Program-made: the position numbers and the translations under genes | The notes under the pieces: model-generated | Seen by the model: the letters and a program-made list of their open reading frames with translations, nothing else | Told to the model about the DNA's origin: nothing | Database searches by the model: none | NCBI GenBank assembly: GCA_029932755.1 | Contig: JAOZPK010000019.1 | Coordinates: 1-24,015 of the forward strand | Length of the DNA: 24,015 nt | Direction of reading: 5' to 3' | Source: Candidatus Cloacimonadota bacterium | GTDB lineage: Bacteria; Cloacimonadota; Cloacimonadia; Cloacimonadales; TCS61 | Shown: piece by piece, positions 8,171 to 15,494 of the stretch | Position numbering within the stretch: the first letter of the stretch is position 1 | How the letters are laid out: the number at the start of each line of letters is the position of its first letter

Positions 8171-9630
8171 AAAATCATATTCATAAAATCCTGCATTATA
8201 TGGCAGGAAATATGTTTAATAATATTATTCTGCTGATCTTTCTCCCAATATTCTCACATTTTATGATACCGGAAGAATTTGCAGTTTATACAAATATTAT
8301 TATCTTTATCACTTTTGCTAGATTATTCTATTTAATGGGTTTCCTTCAGTCGATATTTTCTTATTTCCATCTTATAAAAACTGATGATTATAAATATACT
8401 CTGATAAATTCTATGTATATTACAATTCTGGTTATCGGGTTAATATTTTCGATTGTAATTTTGATCTTCAAGAATTCTTTATCTCAATTAATTTTAAAGA
8501 ATGTAGTTTATGCTGATCTATTTCCAATCATCACGATCATAATATTTTCTTCAGCATTTTATAATCTAACATTAAGTATTCTAAATATAATGGAGAGATC
8601 CAAAAATTATGCAATTTTGGGCGTGATAAGTAACTTCCTCAAATTGTTGTTATTTACTTATGGTGCGTTTATAGGGAAATTTTCAGTTCATCATGTGCTA
8701 AATTATATTTTGATCTCTTCTGTAGTATCTATGCTGATAGCTATTTTTAATATTCGAAAAATATTACAAGAGTTGAATCCAAAAACCAAGAAAAAGTTTT
8801 CCATAACTATTATGAAACCAGTAATGTGGTTTGGGCTTATCATGGTTCCAGGCACATTGGCCTTGATATCTATGCGTGTTTTAGATAGATATATGCTTAC
8901 ATATCTTTCTCCAAACGGATTATTTGATGTTGGTATCTATGCAATGGGTTATAAAGTAGGGACAATTATGCAATTCCTGCTGGCAATTGTAAGCATGGTA
9001 TTCTTTCCTTATGCAATGAAAATTGCGGATCAACCATTTGCAGCAAAATCGTTTAATAAAATCTTCAATTTGTTTCTAATAAGCGGATTAACGCTAGGAA
9101 CATTAATAATACTGTTTTCCAATGAGATATTCTATGTATTTGTAAATGACTCTTATCATAGTGCTGCCAGATTGGTGTTCATTGGAGTTATATCAACATT
9201 TCTTCATGGTGTATTCAATATATTAAATCTGGGATTCTATATAAAACAGAAAGCGACTAAGATCGCATCGGCTGTGATCATAGGAACATTTATTAACATT
9301 GGATTAAATATTATTCTCATCCCCAAATACGGTGTTATCGGAGCAGGTTATGCTTCTATTATTTCCTATATGTTCATTGTGATATTCAATTACTTTAGAA
9401 CTATTAAAATTTTCTATGTCAATTACAGAATTGGATATGTGTTTTTAGGAATTGGTTTTCTACTTCTGTTATCTTATCTAAATTCTTTGATAGGTTTCGA
9501 TTATAGATTTAGTTTTATTAAGATTTTAGTTTTGTTATTGAGTATAGGCACTTTATACCTCACACAAAAGGAGAAGTTAAAGAATTTCCTGGAAAATATC
9601 AAAGATAGTAAGGGAATACAAAATGTATAA
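8167..9630 (+). CDS. Wzx-type polysaccharide/lipid-linked oligosaccharide flippase (MOP superfamily)
   Basis: A 487-residue integral membrane protein with about 12-14 hydrophobic segments spread over its whole length, the layout of the PST/Wzx branch of the MOP exporter superfamily. The first helix begins within the first 20 residues after a short basic head, and a basic loop (KTKKKFS, near 205) separates two halves. Segments such as GTLALISMRVLDRYMLTYLSP and GVIGAGYASIISY are typical of Wzx proteins (conserved Arg/Asp after TM7 and a Gly-rich later helix). Its role would be to flip the undecaprenyl-diphosphate-linked glycan made by the neighbouring transferases to the outer leaflet. It overlaps the upstream GT by ATGA and the downstream aroB by eight bases. 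No Wzy polymerase is seen in the window. The family is clear; the exact substrate is inferred from context. Confidence 0.88.
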   Translation: MKNHIHKILHYMAGNMFNNIILLIFLPIFSHFMIPEEFAVYTNIIIFITFARLFYLMGFLQSIFSYFHLIKTDDYKYTLINSMYITILVIGLIFSIVILIFKNSLSQLILKNVVYADLFPIITIIIFSSAFYNLTLSILNIMERSKNYAILGVISNFLKLLLFTYGAFIGKFSVHHVLNYILISSVVSMLIAIFNIRKILQELNPKTKKKFSITIMKPVMWFGLIMVPGTLALISMRVLDRYMLTYLSPNGLFDVGIYAMGYKVGTIMQFLLAIVSMVFFPYAMKIADQPFAAKSFNKIFNLFLISGLTLGTLIILFSNEIFYVFVNDSYHSAARLVFIGVISTFLHGVFNILNLGFYIKQKATKIASAVIIGTFINIGLNIILIPKYGVIGAGYASIISYMFIVIFNYFRTIKIFYVNYRIGYVFLGIGFLLLLSYLNSLIGFDYRFSFIKILVLLLSIGTLYLTQKEKLKNFLENIKDSKGIQNV

Positions 9631-10633
9631 TGATTCAATTGCAACTGAAGTAATTTTCGAGCATAATTGGGAAGATCTTATAGATAATATTCCGACTAAA
9701 GTGTTTGTTATTGATAAGATTTTTTTTAATTTGCATAGAGATATAATCATTCCGATCCTTAACAATGATCCCTATTACTTGTTTGATGCTAAAGAATCAG
9801 ATAAAAATATCACGAATTTAATAGATATTCTTAGTTTTTTCCAAAAAGAAGAAATAAATAGAGCATTTCATATAGTTTGTATTGGAGGTGGAATTACAAC
9901 AGATATTGGATCTTTTGCAGCTTCCATCTATATGCGAGGATGCAAATTGGTTTTGTTACCTACAACATTCTTGGGAATGATCGATGCCTCTATTGGTGGT
10001 AAAACAGCAATAAATTTCCAGGGGATAAAAAATAATGTCGGCTCTTTTTATTGTGCCGATCAAGTAATAATTAATTCAAAATTTCTTGAATCATTACCTA
10101 AATTGGAATTAATAAATGGCTGGGCAGAATGTGTAAAAGTTGCTTTAATCGATGGAAATAATTTTTTAACAAAACTAAGTGCCAATAAACAAAAACTGGA
10201 TGATTTTATTATTTCAGAAGCAATTAAAATTAAAAATGATATATGCTCTCAAGATCCTTTTGATAATGAAAAGAGGCAACTATTGAATCTTGGTCATTCA
10301 GTAGGACACATCATTGAGGTTATCTCGAATTTTTCAATATCTCATGGAAAATCTGTAGCAATTGGGTTAAAGGTAATAGCGGGAATAAGCTACGCAGAAG
10401 GTTTCGTTTCACAATCCAGGTATAATAAAATTCTAAAGTTACTTAGTTTATACGAACTTGATTTTAAACAACAATTTGAGGTTGATTATTCTATAATCTA
10501 TGATATTCTTAAACAAGATAAAAAGAACAGAAAACTAATGAGTTTAGTGCTATTCAGTGAGAAAAGTGTTTTTGTGCAAAAAATGACATTGGAAGAAGCT
10601 GTAGCCTTAATTAAGAAACATATTTACAATTAA
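9623..10633 (+). CDS. aroB: 3-dehydroquinate synthase (AroB family)
   Basis: A 336-residue NAD- and metal-dependent cyclase, converting DAHP to 3-dehydroquinate in the shikimate pathway. The NAD-binding GGGITTDIGSFAA (88-100) is present. Metal ligands are E169 (GWAEC), H225 (NLGHSVGH) and H241 (SHGKS). Set against the known Aspergillus AROM synthase by residue spacing, R105, D121, K127, K136, N137, K172, R218, N222, H229 and the DKK lysine (K300/K301) all fall in place. The related sugar-phosphate cyclases that make valiolones or 2-deoxy-scyllo-inosose usually change some of these positions, so true dehydroquinate synthase is favoured. It is slightly short for the family. A Shine-Dalgarno-like AAGGGA sits seven bases before the ATG, inside the flippase tail. 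Its place at the end of a glycan operon is unusual: it may be the housekeeping copy, or may feed a cyclitol branch. Confidence 0.82.
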   Translation: MYNDSIATEVIFEHNWEDLIDNIPTKVFVIDKIFFNLHRDIIIPILNNDPYYLFDAKESDKNITNLIDILSFFQKEEINRAFHIVCIGGGITTDIGSFAASIYMRGCKLVLLPTTFLGMIDASIGGKTAINFQGIKNNVGSFYCADQVIINSKFLESLPKLELINGWAECVKVALIDGNNFLTKLSANKQKLDDFIISEAIKIKNDICSQDPFDNEKRQLLNLGHSVGHIIEVISNFSISHGKSVAIGLKVIAGISYAEGFVSQSRYNKILKLLSLYELDFKQQFEVDYSIIYDILKQDKKNRKLMSLVLFSEKSVFVQKMTLEEAVALIKKHIYN

Positions 10634-11584
10634 AAACAGTACAATTGCAGAAGACATACCACCAATGAACACTGCTAAATTCATTTTATCTGGCTTCTTA
10701 AATAACCTAAGTGGATAGATCTGATTTTGGAATTTGTTCCATTTATCATAATAAGATAAGATTATTTTACTTTTATTGTAATCGTATATGATCTTTAATT
10801 GCTTTACATGAAGAGAATGATAATCACCTCCGGTTATACGTCCCAGAATATTGTAATAAGAATCACCATTTCGGTCATAATGTGATAGGTTTTTTTTAAG
10901 GGCAAGGAGTCCTTGATTTAATAAAAATTCTGCTTCTCTGTCTTTTGTAGATCTATAAAATGTGATCAATCCCATAATTGTATACATCATTCCATTTAAC
11001 ACACGAGGTGTTGCCATATTCTTTGATGGATATTCTTCAAACCACCAACCATCATTATCGGTTTTTATTGTAGTTCCACCCTCATCAATACTGATGTATA
11101 AAGATTTTATGATGTTTTTTGCACCTACTAAATATTGCTCATCTCCAGTGATCTCAAAGGCGTGTGTGAGAACTTCTAATGCCCTACCTTGAGCCATTCC
11201 AGAGAACCAGGGGGAAACCATTTTGTAATTTGGATAGGGAAAATTATATAAAAGAAAATAATTATTCTCTTGTCTGATATTTGTCTGTAACCAATTTGCT
11301 ATTTTAATAAATTGATCTTTATTCTGTTCAATATTTTCAAATAAATCTAACGCCTTATGACATAATAATACAGGGTGATATTGTTTTCCATAATACTCTC
11401 CATTAATAGTTCCAACATCTATAATATCGATGCCATTCTCATCGGAAAGAAAGTCCTTGATGAACTCCTTTCCCAGGCATTTTCTAGTGAAGCGAATTAA
11501 GGTTGCAAATTGTTTTTCAAATAGAGAGGTTATAATGAAACCAACAATGGCAATAATAATTATTTCAATCATAATTCTATTCAC
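10607..11584 (-). CDS. Membrane-anchored D-glucuronyl C5-epimerase-like protein
   Basis: A 325-residue protein with the motifs of the D-glucuronyl C5-epimerase C-terminal (catalytic) domain, which converts D-glucuronate to L-iduronate in heparan-type glycans: PWFSGMAQG (125-133), a TGDEQYL helix start (147-152), WWFEEYPS (180-187), VLNG (195-198) and YHSLHVKQL (255-263). A hydrophobic helix at about 5-21 and another at about 302-323 flank the domain. Both are bordered on the domain side by basic residues (K24 to K43 and RLFKKPDK), which by the positive-inside rule would put the domain in the cytoplasm. The start is given as GTG, one base after the upstream TAA; an in-frame ATG at 11572 is an equally possible start. 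Its 3' end overlaps aroB convergently by 27 bp. The assignment rests on motifs; a related polyuronate-modifying activity is possible. Confidence 0.75.
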   Translation of the reverse strand: MNRIMIEIIIIAIVGFIITSLFEKQFATLIRFTRKCLGKEFIKDFLSDENGIDIIDVGTINGEYYGKQYHPVLLCHKALDLFENIEQNKDQFIKIANWLQTNIRQENNYFLLYNFPYPNYKMVSPWFSGMAQGRALEVLTHAFEITGDEQYLVGAKNIIKSLYISIDEGGTTIKTDNDGWWFEEYPSKNMATPRVLNGMMYTIMGLITFYRSTKDREAEFLLNQGLLALKKNLSHYDRNGDSYYNILGRITGGDYHSLHVKQLKIIYDYNKSKIILSYYDKWNKFQNQIYPLRLFKKPDKMNLAVFIGGMSSAIVLFLIVNMFLN

Positions 11585-12046
11585 TTATTTATAGATCATC
11601 TCCACGATCTTTTCCAAATATTTTGCATCGATATCATCGAATGAGTTGATGTCTTTACTGTCCACATCTAACACAGCTACAATTTCTTTATCTTTTAATA
11701 TCGGAATTACAATCTCTGAGGCTGATCGACTATTACAAGCGATATGTCCTGGGAATTTGTGAACATCAGGGATTATTTGCGTTTTCTTCATGTCAATTGC
11801 TGTCCAGCAAACACCTGTATGTTTAGCAAGCACCAAACAGGCAACACTTCCTTGATAACAACAAACATTCAACTCACCATCCACCAATCGATAGAAACCA
11901 GTCCAGAAAAAATAATCAAATTTATGATGTAAAAAAGCGGTAATTGTACTCATCCTGGCTAATGGGTCGGTAGTTTTCTGCATCTGCTTTTTAATCTGAT
12001 TTATAATTCTTTTATAACGTTCTACTTTTCTGCTTTTATCCATCAT
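11585..12046 (-). CDS. msrC: Free methionine-(R)-sulfoxide reductase (GAF-domain fRMsr)
   Basis: A 153-residue GAF-domain enzyme that reduces free methionine-(R)-sulfoxide in the cytoplasm (thioredoxin-coupled in the family). The GAF core shows FFWTGFYRL (46-54), CYQGSVAC (63-70), GVCWTAI (78-84), DVHKFPGHIACNS (94-106) and VAVLDVDS (123-130). The three conserved cysteines of the E. coli enzyme (YebR) are all present as C70, C80 and C104, so it should be active. Length matches the family. A strong GAAGGAG directly touches the annotated ATG; a second ATG three bases on (12043) has better spacing and may be the true start. A TTGACA box lies upstream. The epimerase gene follows with no spacer. 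Presumably a small oxidative-repair gene unrelated to the glycan cluster. Confidence 0.9.
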   Translation of the reverse strand: MMDKSRKVERYKRIINQIKKQMQKTTDPLARMSTITAFLHHKFDYFFWTGFYRLVDGELNVCCYQGSVACLVLAKHTGVCWTAIDMKKTQIIPDVHKFPGHIACNSRSASEIVIPILKDKEIVAVLDVDSKDINSFDDIDAKYLEKIVEMIYK

Positions 12047-12093
12047 CTCCTTCTATTATAAACTGGTGTCAGGGTAAGTGTTATTGTTTTCAG

Positions 12094-12099
12094 TGTCAA
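12094..12099 (-). promoter_or_regulatory. Possible -35 box upstream of the fRMsr gene
   Basis: A perfect TTGACA on the - strand in the 103-base gap between the ABC exporter and the GAF gene. Seventeen bases on lies only a poor -10 match (TACCCT, 12076-12071). Position relative to the Shine-Dalgarno sequence is suitable for a short leader. It is one of three perfect TTGACA boxes in - strand gaps of the window (see 17535 and 18083). Confidence 0.25.
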
Positions 12100-12149
12100 T
12101 TCTCTTAACAATTAAAAGTTTCTTGATTTCCAGAATTTCACAGCATAAT

Positions 12150-13868
12150 CTACAATATCATATTTTTTGTATAGAGGTTATAGTAATAGTCTTTTCTATC
12201 CATCAATTCGTCATGAGTACCTTGTTCCACGATTCTGCCTTCGTTAATGACATAGAGTAGATCTGCATTCCGAACTGTAGACAGACGATGAGCAATGATA
12301 ATAGTCGTTCTGTTCTGGGAAAGTTCTTCCATTGCTTTCTGGATGTATGCTTCTGATTCTGTATCCAGAGAAGATGTTGCTTCATCAAAAATAAGAATTG
12401 GTGGATTCTTTAGGAAGGCTCTGGCAATTGAAATTCGCTGTTTCTGTCCACCAGAGAGTTTTACTCCACGCTCACCAGTAAGTGTATCAAATCTATCCGG
12501 CAATGATTGGATAAAATCCAGTATATTGGCTTTTCGAGCAGCTTCGATAACCTCTTCTTCACTGGCATTTGGGTTCCCATAAATAATGTTTTCACGGATT
12601 GAAGTATCGAATAAGAATACATTTTGCTGGACAATACCTATGTTATCTCTTAATGATTTTTGCTTTAGATCCATAATATTGTTTCCATCAATGGAAATTG
12701 ATCCTTCTTGAGCTTCATAAAAGCGAGGAATCAGAGAAGCAATAGTAGATTTTCCAGCACCGGATTCTCCAACAAGAGCTATAGTTTTTCCTGCAGGGAT
12801 TGCCATATTGATGTTTTGCAGAACCCAATCTTCGGATGAAGTATATTTGAATGTTAAGTTATCAATATCAATTGAACCTTTTACATTATCAAGAGTTTTT
12901 GCATTTTTGTTATCCTTGATGTCAGGCTCGATATCCATGATCTCAATAAATCTTTCAAAAGCTGTTGAACCCTGTTGGAACTGTTCTGTAAAATGAACTA
13001 GCCTCTCAATCGGTCTTAAGATAAAATTAACATAAAGCGTGAATGCCAGCAGATCAATTACGTCTAATTGTCCAATAAAGATTAAGTAAATTCCACCACC
13101 AATTACTACCAGATAATAGAAATCAGTTAAGAAAGTCATCCCTGCAAAATATACACTCATTATCTTATACATCTTCTCTTTGGCTCGTTGAAAAGAGAAA
13201 TTAATATGTCCAAATTTTTCCATTTCCAAATGCTCATTAGTAAATGATTTAACTTCCCTAATTCCCTGCACAGAATTTTCTACAGAACTGTTAATATCGG
13301 CAATCCTTTTTCTCACCAGACGAAATCCGCCCTTCATGCGACGACCATAAGTTAATCCCCATACAATAAGAAGAGGAACTGGGATCATGGCAATAAATGC
13401 CAGGGAAACATTATAATGGAACATGGCAATGAATGAACCGATTATCATAAAAACAGAGATGATCAGATCTTCAGGAGCGTGGTGTGCAACTTCGGCAATC
13501 ATATTAAGATCATTAGATATCCTCGACATAATATGACCGGTTTTCACATTATCAAAATAATTGAAAGACAACTTTTGTAGATGAGCGAACATATCCGATC
13601 TCATGTCGGATTCCATACGCACACCCATAATATGACCCCAGCGAATGCGGATATAAGTAAAAACAGATTTAAAGATAATGATTCCACCCATTATTGCAAT
13701 CATTGCAATGATTCCATTTAAATCTTTATTGGGAATATGAACTTTAAGCAATGTGCGTGTAAGCATCGGCATGAAAACTGACAGGATTGCTGCCAGGAAG
13801 GCAACGGACATATCCAGAATAAATAAATACTTATGTGGTTTGTAAAATTTTATAAATCTTTTTAACAT
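12150..13868 (-). CDS. MsbA-like ABC exporter (fused membrane and ATPase domains)
   Basis: A 572-residue half-transporter of the type IV (MsbA/Sav1866-like) ABC exporter family. An N-terminal membrane domain of six helices (about 15-35, 52-72, 132-150, 153-172, 240-262, 268-288) includes MSRISNDLNMI (114-124) and VQGIREVKSF (200-209). The ATPase domain has Walker A GESGAGKST (367-375), the Q-loop IVQQNVFLF (412-420), signature LSGGQKQR (471-478), Walker B ILIFDEATSSLD (491-502) and H527 in AHRLST. It would work as a homodimer exporting lipid, lipid-linked glycan or drugs; substrate cannot be told from sequence. A Shine-Dalgarno AAGGA lies seven bases before the ATG. It follows an intergenic stretch with hairpin repeats after gatD, so it is probably transcribed separately from gatED. 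All catalytic elements look intact. Confidence 0.93.
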   Translation of the reverse strand: MLKRFIKFYKPHKYLFILDMSVAFLAAILSVFMPMLTRTLLKVHIPNKDLNGIIAMIAIMGGIIIFKSVFTYIRIRWGHIMGVRMESDMRSDMFAHLQKLSFNYFDNVKTGHIMSRISNDLNMIAEVAHHAPEDLIISVFMIIGSFIAMFHYNVSLAFIAMIPVPLLIVWGLTYGRRMKGGFRLVRKRIADINSSVENSVQGIREVKSFTNEHLEMEKFGHINFSFQRAKEKMYKIMSVYFAGMTFLTDFYYLVVIGGGIYLIFIGQLDVIDLLAFTLYVNFILRPIERLVHFTEQFQQGSTAFERFIEIMDIEPDIKDNKNAKTLDNVKGSIDIDNLTFKYTSSEDWVLQNINMAIPAGKTIALVGESGAGKSTIASLIPRFYEAQEGSISIDGNNIMDLKQKSLRDNIGIVQQNVFLFDTSIRENIIYGNPNASEEEVIEAARKANILDFIQSLPDRFDTLTGERGVKLSGGQKQRISIARAFLKNPPILIFDEATSSLDTESEAYIQKAMEELSQNRTTIIIAHRLSTVRNADLLYVINEGRIVEQGTHDELMDRKDYYYNLYTKNMIL

Positions 13869-13891
13869 ATTTTTTCCTTATATATTTTATC

Positions 13892-13988
13892 ACACTGAGT
13901 TGTCCGACAGTTGTTGGTCATATCGAAGTGTAGAACAATATCATTCCATCCACTATCCTTCGATACGATGCTACGCATCACTCAGGAT
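13892..13988. repeat. Two inverted REP-like units between gatD and the ABC exporter
   Basis: Two related units lie in opposite orientation. The first, 13955-13988 on the + strand, runs ATCCTTCGATAC, a perfect GATGC-TAC-GCATC hairpin (13967-13979), then ACTCAGGAT; its outer arms ATCCT and AGGAT pair. The second, 13892-13931 read on the - strand, has the same frame: ACACTTCGATA, about 20 unrelated bases, then ACTCAGTGT, with ACACT and AGTGT pairing. The shared phrases CTTCGATA and ACTCAG with compensating outer arms suggest diverged copies of one palindromic intergenic repeat in a BIME-like pair. The phrase 'CTCAGGATGACA' is familiar from dispersed intergenic repeats of several bacterial genomes. 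Confidence 0.5.
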
Positions 13989-13992
13989 GACA

Positions 13993-14084
13993 ATTTAAAT
14001 AAGATATTTCTTTTTGTCTATCTGAGAAATTATTTTTAATTATTCTTACAAAAAATCACAAAAGAAGAGAAATCTTATTTAAAT
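13993..14084. repeat. Long AT-rich imperfect inverted repeat
   Basis: The left arm 13993-14011 (ATTTAAATAAGATATTTCT) is the reverse complement of 14068-14084 except for a two-base bulge, leaving a loop of about 56 AT-rich bases. It lies just beyond gatD and next to the REP-like pair. No reading frame of note occurs inside. It may be a transcript-end structure or a degenerate miniature element; the arms are AT-only apart from one G/C position each, so chance pairing is less remarkable than in GC-rich DNA. Confidence 0.4.
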
Positions 14085-14113
14085 AACAAGATGCTATTCT
14101 CTATAAGGCATCT
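14080..14113 (-). terminator. Possible weak intrinsic terminator of gatED
   Basis: On the - strand a perfect six-base stem, AGATGC (14113-14108) with GCATCT (14094-14089), encloses a 13-base loop and is followed by TTGTTATTT. The stem begins inside the gatD TAG stop codon. The stem is short and the U tract interrupted, so efficiency would be low; the long inverted repeat just downstream may add to it. Confidence 0.3.
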
Positions 14114-15494
14114 ATTTATGCACTTTCTTAATAAACTCTTCAACTTCCGGGATTCCACCTTGATAAATAAGATAACCATTATATGGCTCACGCCTGGTAA
14201 TATCATTGGCAATCGGAGTCATCATCAATTCACGAACTTTCTCTAAATTATCCGTTTGCCCTAAAGCCCAGCTCAGTTTAACAAACGCAACTTCCGGTAG
14301 CATGTTTTCGGTAGGAATAATTCCGTAATTCATCAGATCTCGACCGGTATCATAAACAAACATATGGACATAACCCCATAAAGTTTGCACAGTCATATAA
14401 ATTGGAATCCCCAATTCCTGGCATTTTCTGATAGCAGGATAGAGAGGTTTATTCACATGTCCCAATCCAGTTCCTGCGATCACAATTCCCTTATAGCCAT
14501 TATCTATAAGTGAATAGATTATATCCGGATGCATATTGGGATAATAATATAGTAAAGCTACTTTATCTTCAAAATAGGGTAGGATTGTAACTTTATTATC
14601 ATTTCTTCTACGATTATAATTTTGTTTGATAGGAGTTATTTTATCACGGGTTACAGTCGCAATGGGAGTATCACCGATGGTTCGGAAAGTAGAACGATAT
14701 GAAGAATGCATTTTACGAACGCGTGTACCCTGATGCAGAAGTCCATATTCATCTGATGTAGGACCGAACATGCAAACCATTACTTCTGCAATATCAGATT
14801 TTGCTGCAGCTGTAGCAGCATGCATCAAATTTAAAGCGGCGTCGGAAGAAGGACGATCGGAAGATCGTTGAGAACCAACCAAAATGATTGGAACAGGAGG
14901 ATTTTGGATCATGAAAGAAAGAATTGCTGCTGTATGGTGCAATGTGTCTGTTCCATGTCCAATGATAATACCATCTATTCCTTTTTCAATTTCTTTACCA
15001 ATAGCTATTGCCAGAGTTTTATATTGTTCTGGTCCCATATTTTCACTGAAAACTGCAAACAATTTTTCAGTTTCTAAATTACAAATATCAGCAAGTTCCG
15101 GAACTGCACCATACAACTCTCCCGGAGAGAAAGCAGGTATCACAGCTCCCGTTCTATAATCAAGTCGGGATGCAATTGTGCCACCTGTCCCAAACAATTT
15201 AACCTTTGGTTGACCTTCCGTGAAAGGAAATTCTTTTTCTGGTATTTTATAATGTGCTTCTTTGTAGCCGACCTCTTTCATATCGGTTATCGTTTCTACA
15301 TCGATACCTACATTGTAGCCGGTTACAAGTTTCAAAACGATATGTTTGTCATCGTCATTTTCGGAGCGGGGAAGAATAATTCCACTAAAATCACCACGAG
15401 TGGTTTTAATTTCAGTATCACTCCAAACACGAATCTTGAATTTTTTCAAGATTTCTACTGCATCACCTTTGTAGCCTTTGAAGATGTCTATCAT
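14112..15494 (-). CDS. gatD: Archaeal-type Glu-tRNA(Gln) amidotransferase, subunit D (asparaginase-like)
   Basis: A 460-residue GatD. It hydrolyses glutamine to supply ammonia to GatE, which converts Glu-tRNA(Gln) to Gln-tRNA(Gln). An N-terminal beta-barrel domain of about 90 residues (IRVWSDTEIKTTRGDFSGII, about 21-40), absent from plain L-asparaginases, precedes an asparaginase domain. The catalytic set is present: T106 in GTGGTIAS, T182 and D183 in GHGTDTLHHTA, and K261 in RVRKMHSS. DRPSSDAALNL (213-223) and AGTGLGHV (340-347) are further family motifs. The N-terminal domain, the total length and the overlap with gatE (ATGA) separate it clearly from AnsA/AnsB. It is encoded after gatE. Known GatDE systems are described as archaeal, so its presence among bacterial envelope genes suggests ancient transfer. 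Confidence 0.93.
   Translation of the reverse strand: MIDIFKGYKGDAVEILKKFKIRVWSDTEIKTTRGDFSGIILPRSENDDDKHIVLKLVTGYNVGIDVETITDMKEVGYKEAHYKIPEKEFPFTEGQPKVKLFGTGGTIASRLDYRTGAVIPAFSPGELYGAVPELADICNLETEKLFAVFSENMGPEQYKTLAIAIGKEIEKGIDGIIIGHGTDTLHHTAAILSFMIQNPPVPIILVGSQRSSDRPSSDAALNLMHAATAAAKSDIAEVMVCMFGPTSDEYGLLHQGTRVRKMHSSYRSTFRTIGDTPIATVTRDKITPIKQNYNRRRNDNKVTILPYFEDKVALLYYYPNMHPDIIYSLIDNGYKGIVIAGTGLGHVNKPLYPAIRKCQELGIPIYMTVQTLWGYVHMFVYDTGRDLMNYGIIPTENMLPEVAFVKLSWALGQTDNLEKVRELMMTPIANDITRREPYNGYLIYQGGIPEVEEFIKKVHK

Noticed and set aside
12295..12582. A 95-residue + strand open frame opposite the ABC exporter
   Set aside because: It lies wholly antisense to the ATPase domain, with no ribosome site or recognisable motif; the exporter frame is certain.
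13869..14111. A tRNA gene or CRISPR repeat in the hairpin-rich gap after gatD
   Set aside because: No T-loop consensus, no cloverleaf stems, and the repeat units are inverted rather than regularly spaced direct repeats.
14112..15494. Calling this gene a plain L-asparaginase
   Set aside because: The N-terminal barrel domain, 460-residue length and four-base overlap with gatE identify GatD.
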